DNA of 64,000 bases from Isoetes taiwanensis (GCA_021234155.1 JAJEKV010000175.1:665576-729575); one strand, 5' to 3'. Shown: positions 37,609-50,520, counted from the first letter of the stretch. Program-made: numbers and translations. The notes: generated from the letters alone by a model not told the origin.

Positions 37609-38222
37609 GTTCTCTTAAAGCATCCATTTCCCATCTAGGTGAAGGTATTCATAACTGCCCTGCAGCAGAACAACTGCTATGCAGCCGATGGAGCTGCTAT
37701 ATGTGTGTATATTTTTCAAGCAGATGCCATGAACACCAAAACATGCAATGAGATAAGAAATCAGAGTTGCATCTTTATTTTGTTAAATATCACGATCTTG
37801 ATTTGGCATTTAAAATGTTGCTGAACAGGTATTTAGAGATTCCAAGGGCTAACTGAGGGCATCATCCTTATCCAATCTTAGACGTAAGAAAAGTTCCAAT
37901 GTCTGAAAGACCTTCATAAGGCCAACCGAAGCCTCTTGCCAAGAATGCGCTTCCTTGGTTGCTTTAAAACATGACCATGAAAAGCATATCCAAAGCAATG
38001 TTACTTTTACTTCCAACGTGACTTAGGCATAATAAATATGTTAATAAAAATCTCAATGGTTGTTAAATAGGACAAATCTTTAAAGTAATATGATCAAATA
38101 TACAAGTTGCAAAAAAACGTACTGAAAAAACGTACTGAAACGTACTGGATATTAGCCCGATGTTAAATGCGAACTAAAAACACAAGCCAGGACATTAGCG
38201 CGGGAACGCTGGGCACACGTTC
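37609..38222. other. Spacer between two element remnants
   Basis: No gene is seen. A small tandem of about three AACGTACTGAAA units lies at 38110-38148. Confidence 0.4.
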
Positions 38223-40297
38223 TTGGGGGCCCCCGCAAAGGTAAAACGGAGGAATTACCTTGTGAAGAGGTCATCAATGCCCCAAGATAAGAAGAAGAAA
38301 GAATCACTCTTAAAAAGAAGGGAAAAGTCTCCAGTGGTCATGTTTAACAAAGGAAAAACATTAATGGAAGTGCAAAAAGGAAAAGCCGTAAGACGTAAGG
38401 CCGAAAGAAAGAGAGAAGCAACTTGAGCTTCAAAATTTGAAAGAAGCCCTGCTAGAAAGCAAAGAAGTGAGTGCAGGAAGGTGGTGAGATTCCATGAGGA
38501 TAGTACTAAGGTCAAAGTTATAAACAGAGCTATTGGAAAAGAGCCTATGGACCCCAATCCTCTCATCATCACCTTTGCCCATGAACAAAGGGCCAGAGTC
38601 CTCACAATTGAGGAGCCAATGGCCCCTCCCTCAATGAATTCTCCGGGATTTGATGACTCGGTAGAGAAATTCCTTGAAAAGGGTGAACCTTCCTTTAGGT
38701 TCTCCCCAATGCCAACCCTTGAACTCTTCAAGGACAACATTCCACATGCTGGTATGCATAGAGACCATACTGTAATTCAGGGGGGCAGAGGAAGTTCTGC
38801 CTTTGGAAGCCAACTTCCCTCCCTTGGAGGAACAGAATGTTGAGGAGCAAAATACTGAAGCTTCAACAACAATTTTACCCCCCCAATCATAGGTCCTCAT
38901 TCAAAACAAGGCTCTAGAGAAGCAGAGATATTGTTCTTAATACTCCCCAACTCTCTAACAATGGGCAGATTTGGGGTCTGAATGATCCAATCACAAGACT
39001 GCATGGAAAATATAGAAGGATGAGGAGGAAAGTAAAACTGAAACTAAAGTGGACACTAAAACTGAAACCTTTATTCCTATGCCAGAAAAATAAGAAAGCG
39101 AAAGGTCTATACCCCCAATCCATATGGGCCTATCACAAGATCCAAGGGAACATGAAGATTGTGACCTGAAATGTCAGAGGAATCAAAGGTCCCCTCAAAA
39201 GAAAGAGAGCTGTTATACCAATGAAAGAGATGAGGGCTGCTATCATTCTCATTCAGGAGCATAGATTTCCAAGTTTGAGGCCTCCAACTTGAGAGGTTGG
39301 GTCATGCTCAATGGGGGATCTATCTGGTCCCCTACAGATGGAACAAAAGGAGGGATATGTATGATGTGGAAGAATCTCCTCCCCCTTGGATCTTATAGTC
39401 GTCACTCAGAAAGGTGGCAGGTTGTCTTCCTAAATATTAATGGGGAATGCGTTGGAACTATTAATGTGTATGCATCTATAGATCCTGAGGAGAGAGAGAA
39501 TCAATGGAGAGATATGGCTGATTGGATACCTTCATAAAATATAGACAGTTGGTTGTTATGCGGAGGCTTCAATAATGCTCCACAATGGGACCAAAAAGCA
39601 AGAAAGAAAATCAAGATGACAAGAAATGAGAGATTGCAGTGGGATAGGCTGATGGCTCTCTTTGTGTACCAAAGTACTTCCTCATCAAATATCTACTCCT
39701 CAAGTAACAAAAGGGCTGGTTCAGATAGAATGTTCTGCTTTCTAGATAGATTCTGTTCCAGGAATGCCATAGCTAATGGATGGAGTCAATTGATTATTAG
39801 TAGTGATCAGGTCACTACACCCCCAAATACTGGAAGTTGGTAGGTCACTCAAAGGGGGGGTACATACACCCTTTACATTTAACACTAGCTTTCTCAATAA
39901 TGGCAAATTTTGTGATGAATTTGAGGGTTTTTATAAATCTCTTTCACCTTTGCAAAACAGTGGATCCATGAAGGGGTTTGTAAGTAGGATGAAGCAAATC
40001 AAAGACTCGCTAAAATCCTGGGGCAAGAAGAGATGGAATGAGCAATTAGAAAAAGAAAAAGGGAATCCCCATAAACTTGAACTCCAAAAGGAAGAAGATA
40101 TGTTGGAAAGAAAAGTGAAGCATATAGAAGAAACAGAGGCTAAAAGTCTAATGATCAGGAATAAGTATTTGAACATTAATAAAATGGACAAATGCAGCTC
40201 CAAATTCTTCTTCATAGCTGCTAAAAGCAGAATTATGGATAATGGGATCATCTTGGTTCAAGATAAACAAAATGTGATTACTGAACAGACAGTTCCC
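38223..40297 (+). mobile_element. L1-type LINE fragment with apurinic-like endonuclease domain
   Basis: Near 39151 a frame opens MKIVT-stop-NVRGIKGPLKRKRA and continues AAIILIQEHRF. This is the start of the endonuclease/exonuclease/phosphatase fold of LINE ORF2 (W-N-RG ... QE motif), with the tryptophan codon replaced by TGA. Later pieces fit the domain in order: GGICMMWKN, TINVYAS, LLCGGFNNAP (usual WxxxGDFN) and a long lysine/glutamate helix at 40000-40200. The sequence breaks off near 40297 before the reverse transcriptase. Upstream, 38223-38843 encodes a basic then acidic/proline-rich stretch compatible with the C-terminal part of an ORF1. There are several frame changes, so the element is inactive. 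Confidence 0.7.
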
Positions 40298-40700
40298 TAA
40301 CGGCAACCATGGGCTCAACTCAATCAGCAAGCAACTCCCAGCAGCCAGCCAACAACATGTGCGGTGACATGGAACATTGCCTCGCGGCTCAGCAAGCAAC
40401 AAAAGCAGTGTCACGGGAGACACAATGTGGTGGTTTGAGGCCTCCCTGAAGTAGAGGGGAAGCACCTCATTGAGTGGCTACATACAATGGTTGTCACACA
40501 TGAGGTTCCATGCCCCCATATACATTTCCGGGGCTAGTTGTCATGGTTTTCAGCACCCAGACTTTCCATGCACTGTTAAATTCATAGTTGTAGATGCACT
40601 AATAAGAGATGCCATACTGGGCGGGGGGGTGAAGCTGAAGGGCACCTCAATGTATTTCGATCACGACCTCACCACTTTCTGATACTAGAGCAAGAAAGTT
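40298..40700 (+). mobile_element. Fragment of a second LINE: ORF1p-like RNA-binding region
   Basis: One frame gives GLPEVEGKHLIEWLHTMVV (40438-40496), matching the V.GLPE.EGE.L..WL block of L1 ORF1p RRM domains. Another frame gives TVKFIVVDALIRDAIL, then KLKGTSMYFDHDLT (40574-40675), matching the following VKF....RD.IL..A..LKGT.IYF.EDLT block. A possible start MGSTQSASNSQQ lies at 40309. The frame shifts between the blocks. ORF1 normally precedes ORF2, yet here it follows a broken ORF2, so this is a separate insertion or rearrangement. Confidence 0.6.
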
Positions 40701-41200
40701 GGGGAAACTCCCCTGTGAATGTGTCATAATAATTAAAACCCTAGATCTAATCCCTTACGAAACTTCCGTTATTGGGTTAGCTACATAATCTACATGTTCC
40801 TAGCAATTAACATGGCATCGTCATGGAATGATGCATATAAGAAAAACAATATACATGACAATTGGTTAAATTTGATGTTAAGTTGGTGACTGGAAGATTA
40901 ATAGGTCATTCACCAAGATGTGCCATATTCTTACCCCCATTAGACAACAATTTGGCCTATGGGAAGCCCAAAAAGAGCTAAAGAAATGTATCAAGAGGAG
41001 TTAATCCTCCCCCATGAAGATCGTTCAACCGAGGGGTTATGCAACCTCATGGGTTATTTGTAAGGGATGGGTCAAGAGGATTACGCTCAATCACAGATCA
41101 AGAAAGTACTTTCTATCATAGGAGTTGTTACAGCTTTTGATGCTTCTTTGCTTATCAACCCGCTAGTATCAAATATCCATTCGGCCACATCAATTTCAAT

Positions 41201-41281
41201 ATTCCTTCCAAATGGACCTCTAAATCAATAATTTTGTTTTATTCCTTCCAAATGGACCTCTAAATCAATAATTTTTGTTTT
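41201..41281. repeat. 40-bp unit duplicated in tandem
   Basis: ATTCCTTCCAAATGGACCTC with the following 20 bp is repeated at 41241, differing only by one extra T in a T-run. It is a recent duplication. Confidence 0.95.
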
Positions 41282-41400
41282 ATACTATTATTGCCATGTA
41301 ACTACAATTCCCTTCTGAGAAGTTCTGCGTTTATATTTGTTGTCTTTGAAACTACAAGCAAAACTGCATCCCTGTTACGGCTAAGGTCAGAACATGTTAG

Positions 41401-41461
41401 TCTATCTTTTGCATCTTTCCAACTCTATCTTTTGCATCTTTTCAACTCTATCTTTTGCAAC
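41401..41461. repeat. 23-bp tandem repeat, 2.6 copies
   Basis: TCTATCTTTTGCATCTTTC plus CAAC starts at 41401, 41424 and 41447 with one substitution. Confidence 0.9.
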
Positions 41462-42035
41462 TAAAGTTTGCATCATTGCAACTAGCGAAGTTCTGCAAGC
41501 TTCGAAGTAATAAATACATACGATAAAAGTCTCTTTGATTTTCACAATTATTTATTTCACATAGTGATTTTTACAGTTATAAAATCTTGATAGAATAGAA
41601 TAGTGATTATCACTTGGTTTCATAGTTGGTCCTCCTGATGCATATTGCATACTAGTACTACTGATGAATAAAAAACAAAAACAAAAAACTAAATTTCATT
41701 ATCCATACTTTTAAAACAAGGCTATTGTAACGTAAATAACCCAAAGCAACTAGAAACCAGTTAGACTTCATAACATTCGAAAAAAAGGAACATACGCTTT
41801 GATCAAATCATCAACCAGATGGAAACAACAAATCTTTTCTCTCAAATCGTCAGATATCTGTATCTATACTTATACGCTTAGATATGAAGTATCAAAAACC
41901 TTTTCATAGGGGGCTATATTACATTGGCCGAGCATATTACCATTCCTTTGGCAAACAGCTCTTTGGTTCATACAAAATTCTGGAAAAGGGACCTTGCTTG
42001 CGTATTCTCCACAAAACCCCTCCACTTTGTTGTAG

Positions 42036-45000
42036 TTACAAAAAGTACATAGATTTCTTGATGTTTTTATGAATTTCTGGTAGTGGACCAGCAGGAGGGG
42101 CACTTTTGAAGTTTCCTCCACTTCCAATACTTGATCTTTCATAAACAGATCCACTATGACTTGAACCTTCTGACTCCACCCATTCTCTCCCTCGCTTTAC
42201 AGAGCCAAATGGGCATAATAACAAGCAGGAACTGTAAACCAGAAATATGCATTATGCCAACTTCGAAATAATAAAAATCAATAAGGCTTACCATATGAGA
42301 CAGCACGTGTGCACCGCGGCATACCTGGAAAATGCAAAACCTAATATCAGAACTAGCAAAAACATCAGATGATAAATGTTCTCAAAACTTTGGTAACATA
42401 CATATAACAGAGATTGTTTGTGAATGCTTGGATATCATCTGCTGAAAACCCACTTTCATCCTTAAGTACGTAATAATGAGCAGGTCTGCTTGTACCCTGC
42501 AACCATGCTCCAAAATTTATTGCAGCAAATTATTATCCAAATTAAGATCAGTAGCTGTATTATTCTCTGCTTACAAACCTTAATTCCTTGGTGACTGCAA
42601 AGAAAGAAATCGAAATGTGATGGCTGACATATCTCCCTATCAACCACAGTCCCTGCAGAAAAAATAACCATATAAATAAAAAGACTTTCCATCCAAACCA
42701 AGAGAAATGTCTGACCAGGTCGAATATTGTCATCTGTCTCTCTTGCATCAAAAAAACATGTATGATGCCTCTTTTGCACAACAATAAAAGTCAACTTAGG
42801 TCCTGTACTAGGAACACGAACTCTCTTTTGTGATGGCTCTGAACTGCTAGTGCCACCTTGACTGCTTCCCCAACCCACTGCATCACAGGCCTGGAAGATA
42901 CAACATGAATCTAAATGTAAGTTAAACCATCAATGGTTACACTAGCCTATTGCATGGGTCCCTTGACCTTTTGGTCTCCGTGGACGTTAAAAATTTATTC
43001 TATTCCATTTATACCATTCCATTCTATTCAATTCTATTCTATTCTTCTAGATTTTGTTCATTTGGTTATGGTTAGTATCCAAACAAAACTTGCAAGGATG
43101 CAAACCTACCCGTCTTAAAGCCTCTAACTCTTGGCGAAGAACTGTGTCGAACTGCCCTTCGCTCACACCATCCCTATAAATCATGGAGATTGTGACTAAA
43201 GAAAAGAACAATCACAATAAGACTGGAAAAAAATATTGTACCTATAATAAATAATTCGATCTGGTTTGCTTTTTGTTCTTTGCTCATAAGATTGCAGAAG
43301 GTCCCTGACAGTCAAATTCATCAAATATCTCTACCAGATTTCACAAAAAATATTAACAAGCATACTTCAGTATTCCACCGGTTATCTTGTGTCCAGATTC
43401 ATCCTCCTTCTCCCAGAAAAGGCCTTGCAAGATCTCTTGCCGACTTTCCTGGCTACGTACAATTGCTTCATATTCTGAAAAGCCACGCTCCATGCTAGCA
43501 ACAACCTGCACCATATTCCAGCGTGGATGTGAGGATAAACTAGGAATCTTAACAGAAGCTAGTCCTTGACACTCACTGCAGCTACCGAGACGCTGAAATC
43601 GTCACCAACACGAGGATGTGAAACATCTGCCCCAATTATCATTGTGGAGGAATTGGAGAGAAGCGGAACTTTTCTGATTGCTTCATCTGCTAGCCATGAA
43701 TTTTGTCCCCCCATCTATCCATAAAATATGACATCAACAAGAGTCGTCTAAAGCCAGAAGAACATGCCACAAGCATACCTTTGCATTGATTTTTAAAAGA
43801 AGATTCGCCAAGTAGGTGGGTTTACTGACGCTTCAGATTTTCTTCCTTGCAGCACTGAGTCACTACTCCGAGTTCAATTTCAGATACTCTTTTAACTTTA
43901 ACTGCATGAAGACCAAGTTCATCAAACATTTGAAGGCAACAATGAAATAATAGACTAGCTGTAACTATACTTACGATATACACTCTTGTTATTTGAGGAA
44001 CTAGGCATAATACACAAAAAAAGCTGGGAGTCTGTTTGTTGTTCATGGAATATTGCATTGTAAACTTTAGTTAGAGCTCCTTGGACATCCCCTGACCTCT
44101 CAACCAAGTATGGGCATGCCCGGCTTTGGGTTTATTTCCTGCAGACAACATATATTCAGAAGTTAACAAACATCATGTATTGGCTTAACTAACAATAGAG
44201 CTGCATTACAATGCCATAGGTTTGACAGTTCTGTACAAAGTCTCCACGTAATTGCTCCATTTCATTATCACCAAAAGCTGGAGAAAAAGCTTTTATGATT
44301 GCCCAATAACCAATCCTGCATCCCCGTAGCATTTTCTGAACGACAGAATTGATCTTTAGAATGCAATATTGAAAAACTACAGGCTTGCAATTGTGCTGTA
44401 CCTTTCCTATCATATTCCATGAACCATTTCTTGGATTCACAGCATCGTTACCATATTTAATCTGCAACATGATCACTCTTGTTAGCTTCCCCATTAGCCA
44501 CTTATATGAGTGTTAGACAAGATTGAAATACCCTTGGAGGCTGCAAGACACGTGCGGTATCTCTGTCAGAAGATAATTAATTTTCACGTAAAATTCATCG
44601 GTATATTTGGCACTTTGTGACACTAATCCTTGCACAATCTGTATTATCCAGTCACGCAGTTGATTAGGTGGTGAAAGCCTAGACAAAAGAGATAATCACC
44701 TTTTTCGTGTACTGCATGCGCTCCTTGGGCTTACAACAAGTGATTGCAGACAATCTGCTTCGCTGACTATCGTTGATTAAGCCTTGTACAATTTTGGCCC
44801 TTTATGATCCGACAGACCTACATGTTGCAAGATCAACTAGTGAATCCAGGTTAGATTTCAAATAATAACACTTCCACCCACCTCCATTGGAATATAACGC
44901 TTGCGGTCTTTTGTTCCACAATCGAGGGCAGGATATCCAGGTAGCTTCATAGTATAATTGTAGGTCTTTCTAAAGTAGTCAAGTACAGAAACTTGTTCTC

Positions 45001-46328
45001 CATTCATGTCAAACCTATAGATGAGCATTGATATCAGCCAGAATAGTAACATAACCCAAAACCATGGTTCTCACATTAGAACATGCACAGGCTCAGATGT
45101 AATATTTGCTATCCGATATCTTAAGTGTTGACTGTGTATGTGTAGTTTCTACCTTGAGCCCCTTCAGCAGCTTCTTAACCTGGTGCATCAAACAGAAATT
45201 AGACAAAGTTTTATAGCATGTAATATGAACATAAACTAGAGAAGAATATTAACTCTGGCTCTCAATGCATCTCCACGTGCATCTTGTTTAGAAAATTCTG
45301 AGTTAAGCTGACCAGGGTTTATGGAAAGAGAATGTCCCAGATAATCCGGTAGGTATTGCACGTCAAGAAATGCATTTGCTGTTATATCTGTGCAAAAAAC
45401 AACGAGCACATAAAACATTCGCATTTTATGATCCTTAATCAAGTATGATTTTTAAGGTCAAAGGCATTACCTAAATTCAACGTCAACAACCCATTTTGAG
45501 CTGGCCTGATTGACTGATAGAATCCTTGCCATGCAACCATGCCACCTCCCAGGTCTTTGCAGCCAAGAACATCCCCAAAATAGGATCTGCCACCAGCCAC
45601 CAAAGTTTTTGTTGCTGCTTCACGAAGAACCACGTCCAGAACTTGCAGAGTCTCCTGAGGAAGAACTCTACTTTTTCCACTTAGATAATCTGCCAGGGCG
45701 CTTAAGTCAGGTCTTGATGCTTCTCTAATCACCACATGGAACTTCCTTCCACTTCTGAAATACAAACGAAATCGAAATAACATATCGAACCAATATTTGG
45801 TATCTGTCGCCATATATAGAATGCTTGCAATAAAATTAAATGGGTACCTTTTACCGGCAGAGGGATTGCCTCCTGTCTCTGGTTTAAGATCCACGTCCAA
45901 TTCGATCGTATCAGAAAGTTGGTGTGCAGTATATATGCTCTTTTGACCATCATAAACTGGCAGTATATTCTTGAATCTGTCTCCATACTGTTCTATTAAG
46001 CTTCTTATGATTTCTCTGTTCATGCCTTTTGGGCCTTCTGGAGTGATACTCACCTGCATGCAGAAGCACCAAAAAAAAAAAAAAAAACTAAGCAGCAAGA
46101 AATGCAGAGAAGGAACAAGACATGAGTTTGACAAAAAAAAAAAAAGAGAAGGAAGGCATTCAAGCTTACATCGTAATGGTATACTATCTTCGGAGTAAAC
46201 TTCACTTTAAAGTGGTTACTTTTAACGACAACCTTTTCTCCAGCGGTTCCATATCCAGGCCTTTCAGCAAGGATCATGGATGGAAGTGCTGAAGGCTCCT
46301 GCTCCTTTCCGGCAGAAGTAGAAGCCAT
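42036..46328 (-). pseudogene. AGO: Argonaute gene with many introns, carrying several frame lesions
   Basis: Argonautes bind small RNAs and silence target RNA or DNA. The start MASTSAGKEQE (46328) precedes ERPGYGTAG and YHYDVSITPEGPKG of the N domain. Exons were placed by homology and GT-AG signals, for example 46328-46170, 46053-45848, 45754-45471 and 45387-45254. L1/PAZ pieces are LQVLDVVLREAA, GFYQSIRPAQNGLL, DYFRKTYNY and RYIPMEV. MID pieces are NPRNGSWNMIGK and ELGVVTQCC. PIWI has GADVSHP (first catalytic Asp), YYRDGVSEGQFD (second Asp), VVQKRHHT and [11 protein letters not shown] (catalytic His), ending KNIKKSMYFL at 42036. The catalytic residues seen are intact. Lesions against the family pattern: extra A near 45119 (before YRIANITSEP), a disturbed exon at 44700-44815, a shift near 44585 (before DRDTARVLQPPR), extra T at 43823 creating TAA, extra G near 42317 and a missing base near 42203. 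It resembles the AGO1/5/7/2 group more than AGO4, but the clade is uncertain. It is a pseudogene unless the indels are sequencing errors. Confidence 0.85.
43010..43050. repeat. ATTCT-type microsatellite in an Argonaute intron
   Basis: Repeats of TTCTA/CATTC/ATTCT pentamers fill 43010-43050, between the exons encoding DGVSEGQFD and the RHHT motif. Confidence 0.8.
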
Positions 46329-48230
46329 ATTTTGAAGGCGAGCGCAATGCAGGGGCAAGGGCAGGGGCAGAAAAATAAAATTGGGTTCTTTAAGGAAGGA
46401 TCAAAAGCATGGGAGAAAGGGCAATCCGGCAGGACCGTAATTCAGAGCAAGAACTGAAATACAAAAAGGTAAAGGCAGGGTTTAAGGGGCTTTAGTGATC
46501 GTTATCAACGGTAGCAATGGGGCCAACTGTACTGGAGATCATATCCACCGTACAACGTTCCAAAGCAGTTGGCCTTTCACGTTCTTATGGTTCACCCTCC
46601 AAACCCCCACCCAAAAAAAAGGTCTTGCACAAGACGGGAGGGTTGCCCTCCATGGCCGGGAGAAGTGAAGTGGCTTAAGTTGTAGTTGTAGACAATAGAG
46701 TGTTTGAATCGAAATTGCTATTTTAAGACATTGACATTTTGTGAGGAACGTGTTGAGTGCAGCATTTGCATTACTAAGTTATGCTTAGGTGTTGAGGTGT
46801 TGTTGGAGTAGGATGTGATTGGACATGTGGACTTTGGGATTTGAGCCGCAGGGGTATTGGTGTTTGGTGCTTGGTATGGAACTAGGATGGCGAAGCAAAA
46901 GAGAAGTGTAATAAAGGAGAGAATGGATGTACATGTTTTGTGAAGTGGCTTAAATCGTAGTTGAAAGTTATGTTTTGACATTTTATTGAAATTGGTACTT
47001 TTAGACAATAGAAAAAGAAAAAGAAAAGGCTCATTGGTATGAGCATGCAAATAAAGAAAGTTCGAAAAGTGCTCTTTAGGTCGGCCGGAAATAGACCCGA
47101 CGACAATGGAATAACATTAGTTATGGATGCCAATCTTTATTGAATATTTCTTCCAACAAGATGAGAAACTTTTTCTTTGAAAAGCCTTTGCCTAGTACCT
47201 ATGCAATGGACCTTCGCCGGCCTCTACCGCCCTTCAACCATAAATCTCGAAGAGGATAATAGTGCCCTTCTTAGGAACATTACGTTTGATGAGGTTCATA
47301 GAACTCGAATCCATGCCGCATGAGAAAACACCAAGCCCACGGCGGTTTTCCACCGAACAACTCATCCCCATTCAATTTCCTAAAACCTTTCGCAAAATTA
47401 AAAAAAAAAAAAATTGACTTTATGTTTATTTGGAATACACGTATCATCAAACCGATAAAGAGTGTCTACATACAGAAGGTTCCAAAATTTTGACCTATTA
47501 TCATTATATATTAGGGATACATCAATAGTCATGCTGCATTTCTAGCAATGTCAACCTTACCAACAAAACTTTCACCATTGGAACAAAATACTAATGCTAG
47601 TACCTATTGTAAATAGTTTACGTAACAAATGCTAAGGTTGGTTGAACTTGCACTTTCATCACGCCGAATCATGGTAGCTAATGGCGATTGGGATGGTACC
47701 GAGTGGGTTTTGAACCTTGGTGAGCCAACCCAAGGCCTTACGACTAATATGCTTTCAAAACAAATGGTCTAGCTTTCCTATCATTTTACTTCAAGGGAAA
47801 CATTTTTTCGAGAATTAACAATTAAATCAAAGCAAGGGTCCATCTTCAATGTGAAAAAAAATATAAACACAAAAGTTATGGTTAGAATTTATCAATACTT
47901 ATGGCAGTTTTTTATATAATCTTTTACTATGTACATTCAATGAATGAAGGCATGCCAAATTACGTTTGCTTTTGCAATTGTGCCGTATTTAAAAATGATT
48001 CCATGGTATCAAAACTTTTGTCAGTATACAAAATGATGTCTTGATTCCACCAAAGAAAAACATTTGGCACAATCTTTAATCGGGCAAAAAAACATAATGT
48101 AATGCATGCTCATGCTCGCTTAATATCGATAATGCATGCTTTTTTGTTGAGACAAGCGGTATCTTTTTATAGGAGGATTTCAAGATGTAAGATTGCAGGA
48201 TTTGGTCGCAAAGCAATCCACTTGTGTCTT
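46329..48230. other. Argonaute upstream region and spacer
   Basis: An in-frame ATG at 46358 would add ten residues (MPLHCARLQN) before the chosen Argonaute start at 46328. MAST was preferred because family N-termini commonly begin near it, but the choice is uncertain. The promoter would lie within the next few hundred bases; no TATA box was singled out. The rest, including the low-complexity minus frames at 46718-47133, holds no supported gene. Confidence 0.35.
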
Positions 48231-50520
48231 TCAAGCTTCATCATTCCATATGCTAACCGAGGCACATACATTTGACAATGAGATGTAGGTGGCAACACTA
48301 TCTGGATCAATTTCAAGGACTTGTTGGGCAGCCCATTTTCCCCAAGACTTTGTCATCATCATATATCTTACAAGCATTGAGCAATGCTGCCCATGTTGTA
48401 AGAGTAGGCACAAATGGGCTTTCTACAAACAACTCTTCGACCTCGTCACCCATCCCGCTAGCGTCCCGAAGGTCAATAATCTTTGGTATAATGTTCAACA
48501 GTTGATATGACATCATATGGATAGGCCATGAGAACAAAACAATGGCAACCTTCATTAAGTAGCCCAACGTTGGCTGCAAGCGAAAAAAGAACACCAACAA
48601 ATGTTATGGAAGTTGGTGAACTCGCCTCCACCACCATTTCTTGAAAGACTTTAATGGCTTCCTTGGCACAACCATGTCACCAAATGCCACAATGGTAGCA
48701 TTCCATGAGATGGAATTACGTTCATCCATCTTGTCGAACATGCTATGTGCATCATGCGGTCGCTACACTTGTTTACGTACATGTTAATTAAAGTATTACC
48801 AATGTCAACATTAGCTCCTAATCCACTTTGATATTATTGATGCATGTAGTCGCTTTCCTTCGGCCCGGGGCAACATGGGTAGCAAAGGCTTCCGTAATGT
48901 TCATAAAAGTAACTCTGTTTGGGACATAACCTTCCAAATGCATTTCTCTAAATAGTTGAAGGGCCTCCTTGCCGTGCCCATCTTTGGGCATATGCGTAAA
49001 ATGATAGCGGACCATGAAACCACATCCCATTTCGCCATTTCATCAAATACTTCGCTAGCACTATCTAGATTACCAAGTTTGCCATACATGCCGATAATGG
49101 AATTGCCAATAGCGATTATCGGGCACAATATCTCTGCCAAGCATGTAGGCATGCACCCATTTTCCAAAAGGTAGTTCTTCCCGGTGAGACAAAATGTTTG
49201 AAAACGAAACTTCATTTGGCATCGATATTGCAGCTCCATTTCTGAAATAGGTGAAAGGCTTCTTTATAACACCATCTTTGACCGTAAGAACCAAGCATTG
49301 CATTCCAAAGAACCACATTTTTTTCCCCGCTATATTGAAGATCTTCTTGGCATCTTCTATACTTCCGCATCTTCCATACATATTAAGAACTCGCGTGTTC
49401 GCACCACGGATCTAAATTCACACCATCTAGTTTCAAAGATGGAATGCACAAGCTTCCCTTGAGACAACGCACTTTGACTAGTACATGCTTCCAAAAAATG
49501 CCGACAAAGGTGACTTGTACTTAGTATCGTGTTTGTGGCCCGCATTTGTTGAAAGAGTTGACGCTTCTTTATAATAGCCATGGCGAAAATGCTGCAATCA
49601 TGATATTCCATGATATTGTTGTCCTATCTAGAATATGGTTAAATATCCTCCATGATCGCCCCGCAACCGCCACACATACCGTACATAATTCACAAGAGAA
49701 GACGAGACCATAGTGTCGAAACTAATCCTATTTGCAACTATGTGGGCATGCATGAATTTACAATGAACATAGGCGGTTGGGTGCGAAAATACTGAAAGAA
49801 TGTTCACGAATGTGATCTTGGTTGGAGTAATACCTTCCATTCGCATTTGGAAAAAGTGTTGGAGAGCCTCCTTAATGCAACCATGGTAAGCATAAGAAAT
49901 GATTGAATTCCACAAGACCTCATCTCGGTAAATAGTTCTAACAAATATCCTCCGTGCATCCTTCAATTCTCCACACTTTGCATACATATTAATGAGAGAT
50001 GTCCCCACTTTGCAATGTCACTCTCAAAGCCACCATTTATAATGCATGCATGCATCAAAGTTGCCTCAGCCAGGTAGCTTCCCGCTAGCACATGAATCTA
50101 GAACACGAGAAAAAGTGACCTTGTTGGGAACCAAACCTTATAATTGCATTTTCTTGAATAGACGCAAAGCTTCTTTGTCGTTGCCTCGCTTTGGAATATA
50201 TACCAATCATTGCACTAAAAGAAACCGCGACTCTTCAATTCGGCATTTCATCAAATAGCTTCCTTGCACCTTCTTGACTTCCAATTTGAGCATAAGCGAA
50301 TGAAGATGATATTCCGGTATAAGCATTTCACCAATGCATCTTGTTGAACGCCTCTTCTCGCATGTGCGGAGCTCCATTTTGGCATACATTTGTATAATAA
50401 GGTTCCCCAAATATTTGCCTTGATCCATGCCATTGTGGATGGTTTGTACATGAACCCATTTCCTCTTTGGCAAGTTCCCGGTCTCGGCGTCTTCAGATAA
50501 GCAAAAAGATTCATAAGTTG
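48231..50520 (-). pseudogene. Broken PLS-class pentatricopeptide-repeat protein with E motif
   Basis: PLS-class PPR proteins bind organellar transcripts and often guide C-to-U editing. Read from 50520 downward, PPR units are recognisable but frame-shifted: LIIQMYAKM, then GTSLINMYAKCGELKDARRIF with DEVLWNSIISYAYHG (50008-49870), MYGRCGSIEDAKKIF (49381), NSIIGMYGKLGNLDSASEVFDEM with WDVVSWSAII (near 49110-49020), and GHGKEALQLFREMHLEGYVPNRVTF (near 48980-48900). The C-terminal end shows the E-motif pattern TTWAALLNACK, KWAAQQVLEIDPDSVATYISLSNVCA and IWNDEA (48430-48231). No DYW domain follows. At least eight frame changes and stops separate the units, including lost repeats between 48600 and 48800, so it is a pseudogene. 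Intactness of upstream parts and any organelle-targeting peptide could not be judged. Confidence 0.85.

Larger units (their letters stand above)
40701..42035. other. Spacer 3' of the Argonaute gene
   Basis: No gene is seen. Two tidy tandem repeats lie at 41201-41281 and 41401-41461. The last few hundred bases would hold the Argonaute 3' untranslated region; no clear polyadenylation signal was chosen. Confidence 0.4.

Noticed and set aside
46718-47133. Minus-strand hydrophobic frames as a secreted or membrane peptide
   Set aside because: The sequence is low-complexity (TTTTCTTTTTCTTTT on the coding strand) and lacks any family pattern.
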